Positions 34,852-46,710 of a DNA stretch of 64,000 nt are shown in pieces; the first letter of the stretch is position 1; every line of letters starts with the position of its first letter. The notes under the pieces were generated by a model. That model had not been told where the DNA came from, ran no database searches, and was given only the letters and a program-made list of their open reading frames with translations. The position numbers were made by a program, and so were the translations under genes. The stretch comes from Lunularia cruciata (lineage: Eukaryota > Streptophyta > Marchantiopsida > Lunulariales > Lunulariaceae), in the NCBI GenBank assembly GCA_948567375.1, contig OX419761.1:10232501-10296500 (forward strand), in the 5' to 3' direction.

Positions 34852-36852
34852 ATAATGTAGTAGAAAGTTGTTGCGGAAAAGGATCTAGGAAGTTTGATGG
34901 ACAAATATTTAGGGGGTATGTAAGAACTTTCCCAAGGACAATTAGCTAAGTAAAGGAAATAAAATCTTCTTATAGACTTTGCGCTCTAGGACATTGAATA
35001 GGCTTCCTAAGGTTTGAGTGACTTCCATAACTTGTTAGGAAGTTAATAAATAAATTCTCAAGGAAGCAAGCTTGTATCAGTCTATAGTATGAATAAATAC
35101 CATATTTTGAAATTTTAGATTTATTTTATTTTGTTTTTGGTTCATCTACTTGTCTTCTATCGTCATTACTTATTCCTTAGAGCTTAGTCTTTACCATGGG
35201 TATATATAGGAGCATGAATAAGATGGATGGATATACTTATAAAGTCTTCTCAAAAACTACCACCAAATTGTAAGAATTTTTTATCTTTATATAATATATT
35301 ATTTTGATAAAACTTTTCAAATACTACCTCTTTGTTAGATATTTCATTAGTTATCACTTATTTTAAATATAGATTTGTGCTATTTATAATTTATCTAGAC
35401 TAATTATCTTAATTTTTAATTATAATAGTAATGGTAAATCTACCAATGAATAACCATTTGATTTAAGGAATATAACAACATATTGAATATCTAACTTGAT
35501 TACTATAAGCGTATATTCAACCAAAACCAATATAAGGAGTTGCATTTCAAGAGAAAATAGAATTTTATCTTTTTCACCATTCTTTAACTATATTTTGAGA
35601 AGATAATTACATGCATAATGGAAGTTTTTATTTGATTAGAAGAAATTTTTTACACCACAAACATATAGCATACTAATTATTAAATCTATATAATGCAAAG
35701 AAACTCAAATGTATTAAGAACATTCGGTAGAAATATAAAATGGAACAAGTATAATATGTCTTTTCCCTCAAGGTTCTCCTTGACAAGAGTTCAAGAAAAC
35801 TCTAACATCATACTTTTAGGTTATCAATGTAGGAAGAGTAGCCCAAGTTTATCTTGTTGTGAAGCTAGAGAGTTTTGGTTTGGTGAAGAGCTATATTGTG
35901 CAATTCTAAAGTACTTTCATGCATAATTTGGAGATTCATGGATAATAAGTATTATATTATTTTATAGGTGGATTAAAGCCTTTTGCAAAGAAGGAAAAAT
36001 CATGATGGAACAAAAGAGATTTGTGGAAGCCATCCAGATTTTTGAGAGATTTTACTTCCTTGTCTCTTTAAATATTATACATCTTAATTTCAGCAAGTCA
36101 TATAAGCATTCCATTACATGAAAATTTGAAGTTGCTTCTAGTGAGATTGATGCAGTCAAACACAAAACACTTACCAATATTCTGAAGAATGGAATAGCCC
36201 AAGAATGAACCATTCTTCCATAATAAAAGGGATTGGATAAAGAATTAGATACTACATTTTAATATTTAAAACTATTCAAGATAACTCAAGCAATTGCATT
36301 CACCAAATACGTAGAAGAGAAAATTGATCAAGAAAATGCAAAGCCCAATAAGCAACTAATTAAGAGCACCATTAAATTTTATTGAAATTGAGGCAAAAAA
36401 TATATTATTTCCATTATAATTGTTAAAAAATTATAATAATAAAAATTATAGTTATCTTTATAAGATTTTCTTTGATTGTGGTAGTTTAGGAAAATGTATG
36501 TCAATATAGTTTATAAAAGAGGCTATGGCTTATAATAAAACACCTATGATTAGAAGCTTCTTTATGATGGTTAAGGTCTTTAAAAAGTTGGATTATTACA
36601 AGACTAAATGTGGAGTTCAAAAGCAGATTGTAAATTGCTGAAAATCAAAGTTCAAAACCAGAAATTATCACATTTAGGTTATAACAAATCATAGTTATAT
36701 TGAATATTCATGTACTTGTGGAAAATTTCCGCAAGTAGTTGGTTCATGAGGATAAAAACAAGGTTTTGCATTTGTGAGAAGGCTCACTCAATAGTGGGAC
36801 ATGGTTCCACGAGGCAAGGAGGGTCTCATTGTCAACTTACTCAACAAACTAG
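34850..36852. other. AT-rich gene-free region
   Basis: No supported gene. Some text near 36000-36370 (for example 'cacttaccaatattctgaagaatgg') could be an old, decayed coding sequence, but it cannot be assigned. Confidence 0.4.
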
Positions 36853-37350
36853 CTATAACAACATGGAGTTTATAAATGAGTTAGTTGAGACTAATGAAGT
36901 ATCAAATAGGCCAAATTAGCCAAAGAATTATAAGAGTATTCTTGAAGCATCTAGGAAGCTACTTGGTACCTTTCCAAGTATTGGGTAATATGCATACAAA
37001 GTGGTGATTTCTAAGAGGAAGCTTCATGACTAACTTAGCTTGCATGCCAAGTAGACGGCATCTAGAAGGAAGCTTCTTGGGAAGCTTTCTAACTAGCTTA
37101 GCTTGCATACCAAGTAGCTGGCTTCTAGAAGGAAGCTTCTTCAAAAACTTCTTGGTTAGCTTGGCTTGCACTCTAAGAAGGTGGCTTTTAGGAATCTTCT
37201 TGAGAAGATTCTCAAGATCCTTGTGTGTTCCCTATAAATACCAAAGCCCAAGCTCATGCTATGCATTTGAATTTTCTTTCATTGAAGAGTCTCAATGTGA
37301 TCTTTCACTCCAATCTTCCATTCTCTTCTTTCTCTCCTTGGTCTTCTACA
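36853..37350 (+). repeat. Chromovirus-type LTR followed by a primer-binding site
   Basis: It belongs to the same LTR family as 37692 and 43769 and ends TTCTACA. TATA box CTATAAATA at 37232-37240. The next bases, 'tggtatcaaag' at 37352-37362, match the initiator-methionine tRNA primer-binding site (TGGTATCAGAGC) with a mismatch, so this is a 5' LTR. Only about 340 bp of internal sequence follow before the next LTR. Confidence 0.8.
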
Positions 37351-37351
37351 T

Positions 37352-37362
37352 TGGTATCAAAG
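37352..37362 (+). other. Primer-binding site (initiator tRNA-Met type)
   Basis: 'tggtatcaaag' placed one base after the LTR end, the standard position for minus-strand priming in plant Ty3 elements. Confidence 0.7.
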
Positions 37363-37691
37363 TAGGAATGAGATGGATGGAATTTATGGACCACCAAATC
37401 CATTTTTGCAAACCTTTGGGATTTTCATGTCCATGTATTACCCAAGCATCATTTCATGCATTGGGAATTTTTTCTAAATGCAATCACCATGTCCGACAAA
37501 CCCATGGTACTTCTGATTGTAACTTATGGAAAATAGTAGATGTGTTGCATTTATGTATTAACTTAGAGAATTGTAGGTAATTTGATAGAATAGTGAACAG
37601 GGTGAAAGTGTCCAAAGTTATCATTGTTATGCAAAAATAGATCGAGCATCTTACTTGATTGTTGGAAGAATGAGACCATCAACAACAAGAG

Positions 37692-38102
37692 TGTAACAAT
37701 ATGGAGTTTAGCAATGAAGTTAGTCAAATTTAACAAAGTAGCAAATAGGCCAAATTAGCTTAAAATATTCTAGAAGCATCTAAGAAGCTTCTTGGGAAGT
37801 TTCTCTGCTAGCTTAGCTTGCATCCCAAGTAGGTAGTTTCTAGAGAGAAGCTTCTAGAAGCTTCCAACTAGCTTAGCTTGGACGCCAAGTAATTGGTTTC
37901 TAGAAGGAAGCTTCTTGGTTAACTTGGCTTGCACTCCAAAAAAACGGCTCAAGGAAACTTGAGAAGCTTCTCAAGAGCCTTGTATGCTCTCTATAAATAC
38001 CAAAACCAAAGCTCATGCTAGGCATTCAAAGTTTCTCACACTCAAGTGTCTCAATGTGATCTTTCATTCTCTTATTTCTCTCCTTGGTCTTGGTCTTTTA
38101 CA
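37692..38102 (+). repeat. 5' LTR of the chromovirus
   Basis: TGTAACAATATGG at the start, TTTTACA at the end, TATA box at 37991-37999. It carries GAAGCTTC palindromes upstream of the TATA box. The sequence just after it does not show a clear primer-binding site, unlike the LTR at 36853. Confidence 0.85.
37847..37864 (+). promoter_or_regulatory. Perfect heat-shock-element-like motif in the LTR
   Basis: GAAgcTTCtaGAAgcTTC is four alternating GAA/TTC units with 2-bp spacing, the exact consensus form bound by heat shock factors. It lies about 130 bp upstream of the LTR TATA box. Function is not shown. Confidence 0.65.
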
Positions 38103-38211
38103 AAGAGCTATAGAGAGAGCACCATTTTGAGAAGGAGAAGAGTGAATCCAATTTCTAAAGTCCAAGTTATTTGAAGGCAAGAATCTCCCAAGTGCAATGG
38201 AAAATTTTGTA

Positions 38212-38323
38212 TCTCATTGCAAACATTATTTTGAAACTACAAATCTTCAAGATAAACAAAGATAGATTCTCATTGCAAACATTATTTTGAAACTACAAAT
38301 CTTCAAGATAAACAAAGATAGAT
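38212..38323 (+). repeat. 56-bp tandem duplication in the gag region
   Basis: Two identical-looking units (38212-38267, 38268-38323) beginning 'tctcattgcaaac'. The 56-bp unit is not a multiple of three, so it shifts the gag frame. Confidence 0.9.
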
Positions 38324-38349
38324 TCTCTTGGAATGAAGGCAATTGGATA

Positions 38350-38930
38350 GAGTGGCAAAACTATGGTGGCAATTTTGAGTGGAGCAAGCTGAATGGCAAT
38401 TTTTTATGCCAATCTGGACATAGGAAGAATTCAAGAGTGTAATAATTGAGCTATTTCAAACAATAAATGCCATATGAGCCGCACTAGATACATTGGTACA
38501 ATTGAAGCAAATTGGTTCTTTAAGAAGCTACATCTCTTGATTCCAAAACACCATAATGCAAATTCTAGATATACTAGAAGATGAAGCTCTAGATTACTTT
38601 GTGAGGGGTTTAAAGTCACACACCAAATTAGAAGTGACCATGTGGGAGCCCAAACACTTAGAAGAAACCATGGAATTGGCCAAGCGCTTTGATTCCTTGG
38701 CTGTAACAACTTGGTCTAGACCTTGACCTTCACAAAACCTACCAACACCCTCCACATAGGTGGAGGAGCTAGTACCAATGGAGATTGATGCCATCCAATG
38801 GAGATCAATTGGCACTATAGTTTGGGAAAGATTGTGATAAAATGGTGGTTGGTTTTATTGTTGCCGAATTGGATATCATATTTTTGAATGTCCACTAAAA
38901 AATAAACAACCCTAACAAATTGCCCAAATA
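38350..38930 (+). pseudogene. Chromovirus gag remnant
   Basis: Plus-strand text reads 'GSLRSYISRFQNTIMQIL', 'DEALDYFVRGLKSHTKLEV' and 'LEETMELAKRFDS', the pattern of the plant retrotransposon Gag domain. It ends in a decayed zinc knuckle 'FYCCRIGYHIFECP' near 38860-38900. Stops and shifts break the frame. Confidence 0.8.
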
Positions 38931-39001
38931 GAGTTTGTGGAGCATGATGATTAGGGAAACAAAGAATCCAAGTAGCAAAATTTGAGTCACTTACTGGGAA
39001 C

Positions 39002-39330
39002 TTGATTAGTCCTAATGGGATTGAAGGCTTGACCTATGGAAGTTTACTTCACTTGCAAGGTATGATATCTGATTATGGTTGTAGGATTTTGGTTGATTTT
39101 GTAAGTTCAAAGAATTTCATATCCATACAATTAGCAAAGGAATTAGGTATTTCTATCAAACAAGTAATTGGAAGTAGATTGATATAATGGTAGATGGTAG
39201 AAAAGGTTTTGAATTTTGTACCTCACATCTTGTTACATTCAAGATTGGGAAGGAGTATTTGGAGTGTATGAGGTTTGTAGTGGCACCTCTACACTATGGT
39301 GTTATTCTAGGTTTACATTGGCTTGAATAT
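39002..39330 (+). pseudogene. Chromovirus protease remnant
   Basis: 'CRILVDFVSSKNFISIQLAKELG' parallels the retropepsin-like 'ALVDSGATHNFIS..LAKKLG'. The catalytic Asp-Ser-Gly is changed to Asp-Phe-Val here, so even without the stop codons the enzyme would be dead. Confidence 0.75.
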
Positions 39331-39640
39331 CATAAGGTTCAATTTGATTGAATCTAACAACAAATTCAAGTACAATACCAAGGTAAGAATTATAGATTAG
39401 GTTGTTTGGCACCTTTGAGTAAGACACCTAAGAATAGTCAATTCCAAGATGGGAAGTTTGTCAATAAAGTAATCATAGAGTAAGCTTTGGAGGAAGATAT
39501 TTCTACTTTTGTAATGTGGATCAAGCCAATTGCGCATGGAAAATCTGATGAGAGCCAAAGCCTCATCAAGCAATGGTTGATCAAAAAGTTCAGTAATTTG
39601 TACATGTGTTTGTGGATAATCTACCAAATGGATTATATTG

Positions 39641-40442
39641 TGTGTATGTACATTGCTACATAATATACATTGTTATTGACATCATACACTATAGAAGCAC
39701 AACTCACACATAGTCATACATGAACTCTAAAGTGCCACAATAATCAATTTTTCTTTAACTTGTTTTACACTCAAATCAAATATGTACTCAATCTTTCACT
39801 AAAAAATCTACCAACAACTAGGTATTGATTAAAGTCAAGCCACACCCAATCTAACTAAGAGACTCCAAGTGATGCTCATCGGCTTTTGTCCACCATGGCC
39901 AAGATTTTGAAGGCTCAACATCAAAGAAGTGGACTCTCTAGAGCTACACTTCAAAAGTATACCCTTATGCTCAACCTAGGTCTCATGCAAGTCATACATG
40001 AACTCTAAAGTGCCACAATAATCAATTTTTCTTGAACTCAAATCAGATATGTACTCAATACTTCACTCAACAATCTGTCAATAACTAGGCATTGATTACA
40101 ATCAAGTCATACCACTCTAGCTAAGAGTCTCAAGGTGATGCTTGCCGGCCTTTATCCACCATAGCCAGGAACTCAAAGGCTCAACATCAAAGAAGCAAGC
40201 TCTCTGGAGCTACACTTCAAACGTTTACCCCTCTGCTCAACCTAGGTCTCCAACCTTAATGACACTACTGATAGTACAAATGGTGCAAGTGATGATGGGT
40301 CCCACGATGTGATCAATAGCCCTAACATGCAATCAAACGGCCAACAAGTAGTCCATGAGTAACTACCAAAATACCCATGACTACAAACACTACCACTCTA
40401 GCGTTTGAGCAAACTAGCCTTGGTGCTATAAATATTGTGACA
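39641..40442 (-). repeat. Solo LTR-like repeat (family X), minus, with 270-bp internal duplication
   Basis: It splits the chromovirus pol between 'DNLPNGLY' and 'GMLSPEEL', which are adjacent regions in intact elements. It is the reverse complement of 41240-41770. It is 802 bp long because a segment of about 270 bp is present twice (39718-39985, 39991-40250). Without the duplication it would be about 530 bp, the length of the other copy. Confidence 0.75.
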
Positions 40443-40454
40443 ATACCCTCAAAT

Positions 40455-41235
40455 CATGGTATGCTCTCACCAGAGGAGTTAGAAGGGCTTTGAACAACAC
40501 TAGCTAAGTTGTTGGAGAAGGATTTCATACAACATATTACATCTCTTTAGGGAGCACCAATCTTATCACTTTTGTATTGATTATCATGGCCTCAATAAAC
40601 AAACATTGAAGAATGCATATACCTTGCCTCAAATTGATGACTCACTAGATCAATTGGGTGGAGCATGATACTTCTCCAAGTTGGATCTCCAAAGCGGCTA
40701 TTGGTAGATTCACATTGATAGAGAGGATTGTGCAAAAGACTACCTTTCACACAAGATATAAACATTTTTGAATGGAGATTTCTACCATTTAGGCTCACTA
40801 ATGCTCTAATAATCTTCATGGATCAGATGTATTATGTGTTGGATGGGTTATTGGATCAATATGTGATGGTGTTCTTGGATGATATTTTAATCTATAGCAA
40901 GATAAGTGTAGAATGTATGAATCATGTGCAAGAAGTCCTAAGATGACTATATCAATAGAAGTTTTATTGCAAGAAGTCAAAGTGTGTCTTTTGGCAAAAA
41001 GAAGTTACCTTCTTGGGTCATAAGATCTCATTAAAGGAGATCAAGATGAAAGAGGAGAAAATCAAGGCCATTATTGATTGGCCTACTCCAAAGGATGCAA
41101 TAGAAGTGCGGGCATTTAATGGATTGGTGAATTTTTGCCAATAGTTTGCCCACTACTATGCTTATGTAGCCGCACCATTGACCAATCTCTTGGAGAAGAC
41201 TTCAAGCTTTCAATGGACCACCAAGCATGTCACAC
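40455..41235 (+). pseudogene. Chromovirus reverse transcriptase remnant
   Basis: 'YSKLDLQSGYW' (motif A), 'EWRFLPFRLTNALIIFMDQM' (motif B region) and 'VMVFLDDILIYSK' (motif C, catalytic DD intact), followed by 'CKKSKCVFWQKEVTFLGH'. Several frames are needed to read it. Confidence 0.85.
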
Positions 41236-41239
41236 CATT

Positions 41240-41770
41240 TGTAGTGCCACATCTAGATGCTTGGACACTGGAGCTCTAGTGATAGTAGTTAGAGTTATTT
41301 CAGCCATTTCTCAAAGACTACTTTCCGATGGTTAGATTTTGTGTTTGGAGTACTGACTTCACGGTGGGGCCTACCATCACTTTGCACCGTTTGCACCATC
41401 AAGTGTGTTGTCAGCGGGACCGTTAGAGTTTTAGTGCTAGCTCGAGTCCAAGGAGTATAGTTTTGAAGTGAGCTCCAGAGAGTTCACTTCTCTGATGTTG
41501 AGCCTTCGAGTTCTTGGCTATGGTGGATAGAGGCCAGTGAGCGTCACCTGGATTCTCTATGCTTGAGTGGGTATGGCTTGACTGTAATCAATGCCTAGTT
41601 GTTGGCAATTTATAGAGTGACAGATCAAGTACTGATCTGAGTTGAGTTGAGTTGAGAGTGGTAAGCAATCTGATTAATTGTGGCACTTTAGAGTCATACA
41701 TGTGTGAGTTGTGCTTCTATAGTGTATGATGTTGACAGTGATGTATGTTGTGTAGCAATGTATATACGCA
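41240..41770 (+). repeat. Solo LTR-like repeat (family X), plus orientation
   Basis: A 531-bp TG...CA repeat inserted between the reverse transcriptase ('SSFQWTTKHV') and RNase H parts of the chromovirus. It matches the copies at 100-458 (+) and 39641-40442 (-). Confidence 0.72.
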
Positions 41771-41799
41771 TGACAAGCACAAAGAATCATTCTAGAAGC

Positions 41800-42060
41800 T
41801 GAAATATATGATATTTTCAAGGCTCATTTTGTCACCATATGATCCTCAACTACTTTGTGTGGTTGATTTTGATGCTTCTAACTTTACCATTGGAGTTGTG
41901 TTGCAACAAGAATGTCCAAATGGGTTACATATTATTGCCTTTGTGTCTTGCAAACTAAACAACATAGAAAGAAATTCCTCATCTCAAGTCAAGAACAACT
42001 TGCAATGGTATATGCCACTAAAGTATGGAGGCATTATCTCTTGGGGAAACAATTGATCAT
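41800..42060 (+). pseudogene. Chromovirus RNase H remnant
   Basis: 'LLCVVDFDASNFTIGVVLQQ' carries the conserved Asp of the Ty3 RNase H ('..TDAS..AIGAVLQQ'), then 'AFVSCKLNNIERN'. It is interrupted before the end of the domain. Confidence 0.8.
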
Positions 42061-42329
42061 GCAAACCAATCACAAATCCTTGCAGTAGACATTACATTTG
42101 GAGCACATGAAGAGTAGACATCATCAATAGGAGGAACAACTAAAATTGTTGGACATCAAACTTGAGTACAAACCCTATAGGTTCCATATCATCCCCAATG
42201 CCCTATAATAATGACATGATTTGAAGACTCCTCTTCTCATCATAACAACAATTACAATAGTGTCAATTGAATCAAAATTCCAAATCAAATTAAGGACCAC
42301 TTTACAACAAGATCCCTTCTTTAAGATGG

Positions 42330-43450
42330 TTCAAGGTCATCTTGTAACGCATGACAAGGAATACAACACCTTCTCCTTCAAAGAAGGCCTTCTATTTTGT
42401 GAGAATTGAATCTATGTTCTAGCCAAGGGTGCTCTTTGACTTGTTTGCCTTCAAGAAGCCCATGAATCACTAATTGTTGGTCATATGGGAATGGACAAGA
42501 CCTTGGGTACCCTACAATGCTAATGGTGGTGGCGCAACATGGCACAAGATGCTTGAAAGTTTGTTCAATCTTGTGAGAGTTACCAATGCAACAAGATTAA
42601 CAACAAAAAATTGAGTGGACTACTTCAACCATTTCCCATCCCATTTGCTTGATGGGAACATGTGAGCTTAAATCTCATCACATCCTTGCCCAAGACAAAG
42701 TAAGGCCATACAACAATCATGATGCTTATTGATAAGCTAGTAAGAAAATCCATTTGGCACCAACCTTTTATATAGTAGATGCTCCAAGATTGGCACAAAT
42801 CTACTTTGACAATGTTGTCAAGTATCATGGGATGCTTTATGTGCTCATCTCCAACCATGATCCTCTAATTTAATAGAAAATTTTGGTAGGCAATCTTCCA
42901 AGTACTTGGCATCAAGCTTATGTTGTCCATGGCCTATCATTCTCAAATTGATGGACAAAATGAATGTGCAAATTGCACCTTGAAAGATATGCTTCACACC
43001 TTTATCAACATTCATCATACCAATTGGGATAAATTTCTTGCAATTGTTGGGTTTGCCTACAATAATTCCAAATAGGTGAGCACCAAATTCTCTTTCTTCT
43101 TCCCTAATTTTGGCCAAGACCCACTTGTTCCAAATTCTCTTCTTGGTCCTCTTCTATCTCAATTTCCTCATACTTCCACCTTCTTGACCACAATATCCCA
43201 ATCCCTAGAACAAGCCAAATCTCATCTCATCTCCTTGTTGCTCAAAATTATCAAAAGTAATACATAGACCAACATCATCATGATCTCACCTTTCAACTTG
43301 GTGATAAGATCATGGTTTCTTCCAGTAACATATCTCTTTCTTCTAGTATCCCACTTAATGCCCAAGTTTGTAAACTTGCTCCTAATTAGATAGGTCCATT
43401 TGATGTGACCCAAATAATTTCTCTTGTTGCTTATTGACTTGCCTTGCCTT
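42330..43450 (+). pseudogene. Chromovirus integrase remnant
   Basis: An H2C2 zinc-binding segment is visible ('HESLIVGHMGMDKTLGTLQC', then 'CESYQCNKINNKKLSGLLQP'), followed by 'WEHVSLNLITSLPK' and the core text 'HGMLYVLISNHDPL'. Stops are frequent. The end reads into the 'LP.HMKIHPIFHVSKLKPF' junction typical of the integrase C terminus. Confidence 0.85.
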
Positions 43451-43559
43451 GTCATATGAAAATCCACCCTATCTTTCATGTTTCCAAGTTGAAACCCTTT
43501 GTTTCTAATCCATCTTCCTTTTCCATTGGGTCTCCTCTTTCCATCCTTAACAATGATCA

Positions 43560-43768
43560 TGAGGAGTATGAAGTTGATTGTATCCTTGCATGTCACCACA
43601 TTCAATATGGCCACCAACAACATACTAAGTAAAAAGTCATTTGGAAAGGGTACTTCCTTCATGATGCCACTTGAGCCTCTTTCTCATTTCCAAAATGCAC
43701 AAATGGTCATCCAAGAGTTTGAAGCTTCCATGGTCATTAGGACATCACTAACTAGCGGTGGGGGAATA
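43560..43768 (+). pseudogene. Chromodomain remnant
   Basis: 'VIWKGYFLHDAT' and 'EPLSHFQNAQMVIQEFE' match the usual 'VKWKGYP...ATWEPL.HL.NA..VI.EF'. It lies directly before the 3' LTR. Chromodomains of this kind direct integration to marked chromatin in the chromovirus clade. Confidence 0.82.
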
Positions 43769-44261
43769 TGTAATAATGTGGAGTTTAAAAACAAGTTAAT
43801 CAGGACTAATGAAGTAGGAAATAGGCCAAATTAGCCAATAATTATAAGAATATTCTAGAAGTATCTAGGAAGCTACTTGTTCCTTCCAAGTATTGGGTAA
43901 TGTGCATGTCAAGTGGTGATTTCTAGGAAGAAGCTTCTCGGCTAGCTTAGATTGCATACTAATTAGGCAAATTCTAAATGAAAGCATTTTGGGAAACTTC
44001 TCAACTAACTTAGCTTGCATGCCAAGTAGGTGACTTCTAGAAGGAAGCTTCTTGAGAAGCTTCTTAGTTAGCTTGGCTTGCACTCTAAGAAGATGGCTTT
44101 TAGGAAACTTCTTAAGAAGCTTCCCAAGAGCCTTTTATATTCCTTATAAATACCAAAGCCCAAGCTCATACTAGGCATTTGGAGTGTCCCTCATTCAAGG
44201 GTCCCAATGTGATTTTTCACTCTGATCTTCTATTCTCCTATTCTCTCCTCAGTTTTTTACA
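43769..44261 (+). repeat. 3' LTR of the chromovirus
   Basis: TGTAATAATGTGGAG at the start and TTTTTTACA at the end; a TATA-like 'ttataaata' at 44144-44152. It is longer and clearly diverged from the 5' LTR at 37692. Confidence 0.83.
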
Positions 44262-45879
44262 GTAGCTATAATTGGGATTCTTTTTGAGAATATTGTCGAG
44301 TTATAGCGGGGTTAGCCTATCAAGGTGGACTTTGGCTTTTCAACTAAATTGATTTTCTCCACCAAAATCAGTCCTTGAGTTTCAAGTTGAGTGATGATAG
44401 CCAAAAGGGATTCATACTTCATGAAGGATTGAAGCTTGTCCTTGAATGGAGAGAGGTTAATAAGTTTCTTGGTGTCAGTGATCAAGAGATTTTTCATCAA
44501 GTTGATACATGAAGTCCTCCAACTTGTGATATTCCATCTTTTGATACATGGCAATAATATCGATCTATGTCTCCTAGCGGGTAATGATGAGCCAGAATAG
44601 AGGTGAACTTGTCACAATCTCTTTGAAATAGCCCTAGAGATGAGATGATTTGGAGAAAATGCTTTGTGTGGAATTGATGAACTGGTTGATGGTTCATGAA
44701 AGACTGCAATTACTTTGTTGTTGAGAAAGTTGGCCATCTTGTTGATGATGCTACTAATCTTGTGTGCCTCAATAGTGGTCAAGGTCCACTCTTGATGATA
44801 AGGTAAATGTGGTAGATATACATGGACCTCGACCTCGACTCAACCAATTTCTTGTCCATCATTCTAGGAACTCTTTCAAATTCATGTCCTTGAAGATATC
44901 AAGTGGGACATTGAGTTGGACAAGATGAGTAATGAGCTCAAGGCTGAACTAATTGATGTTTATTTCTCATTGAAGAGCTAAAGATTGCACAAGTTTGGCC
45001 CATGTCATTGCATTGATGATCATATAAATATGAAGCTTTATTTTGAGATGTTTATTCTTGTTCTTGTCCTTGGCCAATTGTTATGCAATTTATTCTTGTT
45101 CTTGTTTAAAACTCTTCAATTTCCATTGAGTGAATAGTCCATTGAGTGATGATTTTGATTTTTGTGCTTTGTGCATGATTCAAGGTGAGAAGTGCTTTGA
45201 GGATGAATATCACAATGGATAAGACTAAGATGAGGATGAGAATGATTAATAGTGGGATCAAGTGCCACATGTTGGTGGTTTGATATTTCCTTGTCAACTA
45301 ACTTAAGAATAAAGATGCTATTGAATATAGAAGATAAGAAATGCATATAACTTTGCATGTTGTGTCATTAATGAAAAGGAGTGTGAGGTGTTGGAAATCA
45401 TGAAAGAATGAAAAATAGGCATTTCTCTTTAAGATTGGATTGTATACCTCAAAAAAATGGGTAAGAAGGGATTATTGTACTTTAAAGCAAGAAATTAAAA
45501 AATTGTCAAAAATTGGAATTCTGAGGTGGAAAGTGGAATTATGACTTTGAAAGACCTTAATTAGCTGCCTTACATGTGTCAAGGAAGGTATCAAGTCTTT
45601 ACCAAAGACAATTAGAATTTCTACATTTTGACTTACAACCCAAAAGTTTACATGTGTGAAGGCTCTTCACTACAAATATCTACAACTACAAAGGCTTTTG
45701 GACTACTTCTATTTGATGATTCTACAACTAAAAAGAAGTTCTTTTAGTGAAGTATCTTTGGCCTAATGCACTAATATGAAGAACCACCTTTGCCTTTAAA
45801 ATTCCTAATAAGGACATTGGTCCTCTCCTTATAACTTGCTATCTCTAATAAAGAGGTATCACATGTTTCAAGGAACTTC
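44262..45879. other. Unassigned retroelement-like spacer
   Basis: Minus-strand frames at 44312-44709 give hydrophilic text without known motifs. The region probably belongs to the retroelement that follows, but this cannot be shown. No gene is supported. Confidence 0.35.
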
Positions 45880-46184
45880 CTATATGTATCTCTAAGTCTA
45901 TTTTCAAGTTGGTCCATCTTATCTTCTATGTACTTCTTCTTCTCCAACTTTTAAACTTGCAACTTCAATTCATACATTTTTGTCTTTGTTATCCTTCCTT
46001 GAGCTACCTCTTCCAACATTGTCATGAACTGATCTTGTGGCTGTTCCAATTGCTCAAGGGTCTTTTCACTCTCTTCCTCTAATGGTTGTGCAATGCCTCA
46101 AATTCTTTCATCAATTAGGGTTGATCAAGTACCCTTTTTCTCTCTTTATATTGAGCTTAGTAGCCATCCCTTCAAGTTGAATAA

Positions 46185-46710
46185 TGTAATACCATTAGCT
46201 AGACATATTATCTAGAGGTGAAAATTGGCTTTTTAATATCTAGAAGGATTTTATATATGATGGTCTAATTAGATCAGATATAAGAATCACCAAAAAAGTA
46301 CTTCCACTAATAGGGTAGGGGTAAAAAATACACCAAAAACATTAGAGTCAACTTTGGAGGCCTATATGGATGAATTAGGCCTCAAAAAATGAAAAGTTCT
46401 CACCATTCAAGTAATAAATATTACACACTCCTCTCTTTTTTTGTCTTATCAAGAGCTTTTCAATGGTATCTCACCCATGCTGTTCTGAGTTTCCTATAGG
46501 AAGAATCCCTAAAGATTCCCTTTGGTCAAACTTTTTTGACCAACCAGATAGGACAAGGATCAACATGTCATCAATCCATGTAACTAATCTAAGGGTGGAG
46601 CTTGCTGACATGTCACCAATCCATGTATCTAATCCAAGGATGGAGCTCCCTTTGAGTGGATTTTATTTGATATATAATAAAGACAAGGTACTCCTTTGGG
46701 GCCACTATAT
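46185..46710 (+). repeat. LTR-like repeat (family B), single-unit copy
   Basis: It begins TGTAATACCA like 5026-5759 and parallels it through 'gctcctttgggg'. It carries the segment that is duplicated in the other copy only once. The end was not defined. Confidence 0.65.

Larger units (their letters stand above)
37692..44261 (+). mobile_element. Ty3/gypsy chromovirus with both LTRs, broken by nested insertions
   Basis: LTRs at 37692-38102 and 43769-44261 enclose, in the usual order, gag (38350-38900), protease (about 39000-39320), reverse transcriptase (40455-41235), RNase H (41800-42060), integrase (42330-43450) and chromodomain (about 43560-43740). Two family-X solo LTRs interrupt it (39641-40442, 41240-41770). 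Stops are present in every domain, so it is inactive. Flanking 5-bp duplications were not found, so the two LTRs may come from different insertions. Confidence 0.85.

Noticed and set aside
38860-38900. Intact retroviral-type zinc knuckle
   Set aside because: The Cys/His spacing in 'CCRIGYHIFEC' does not fit CX2CX4HX4C, so it is counted as a decayed remnant.
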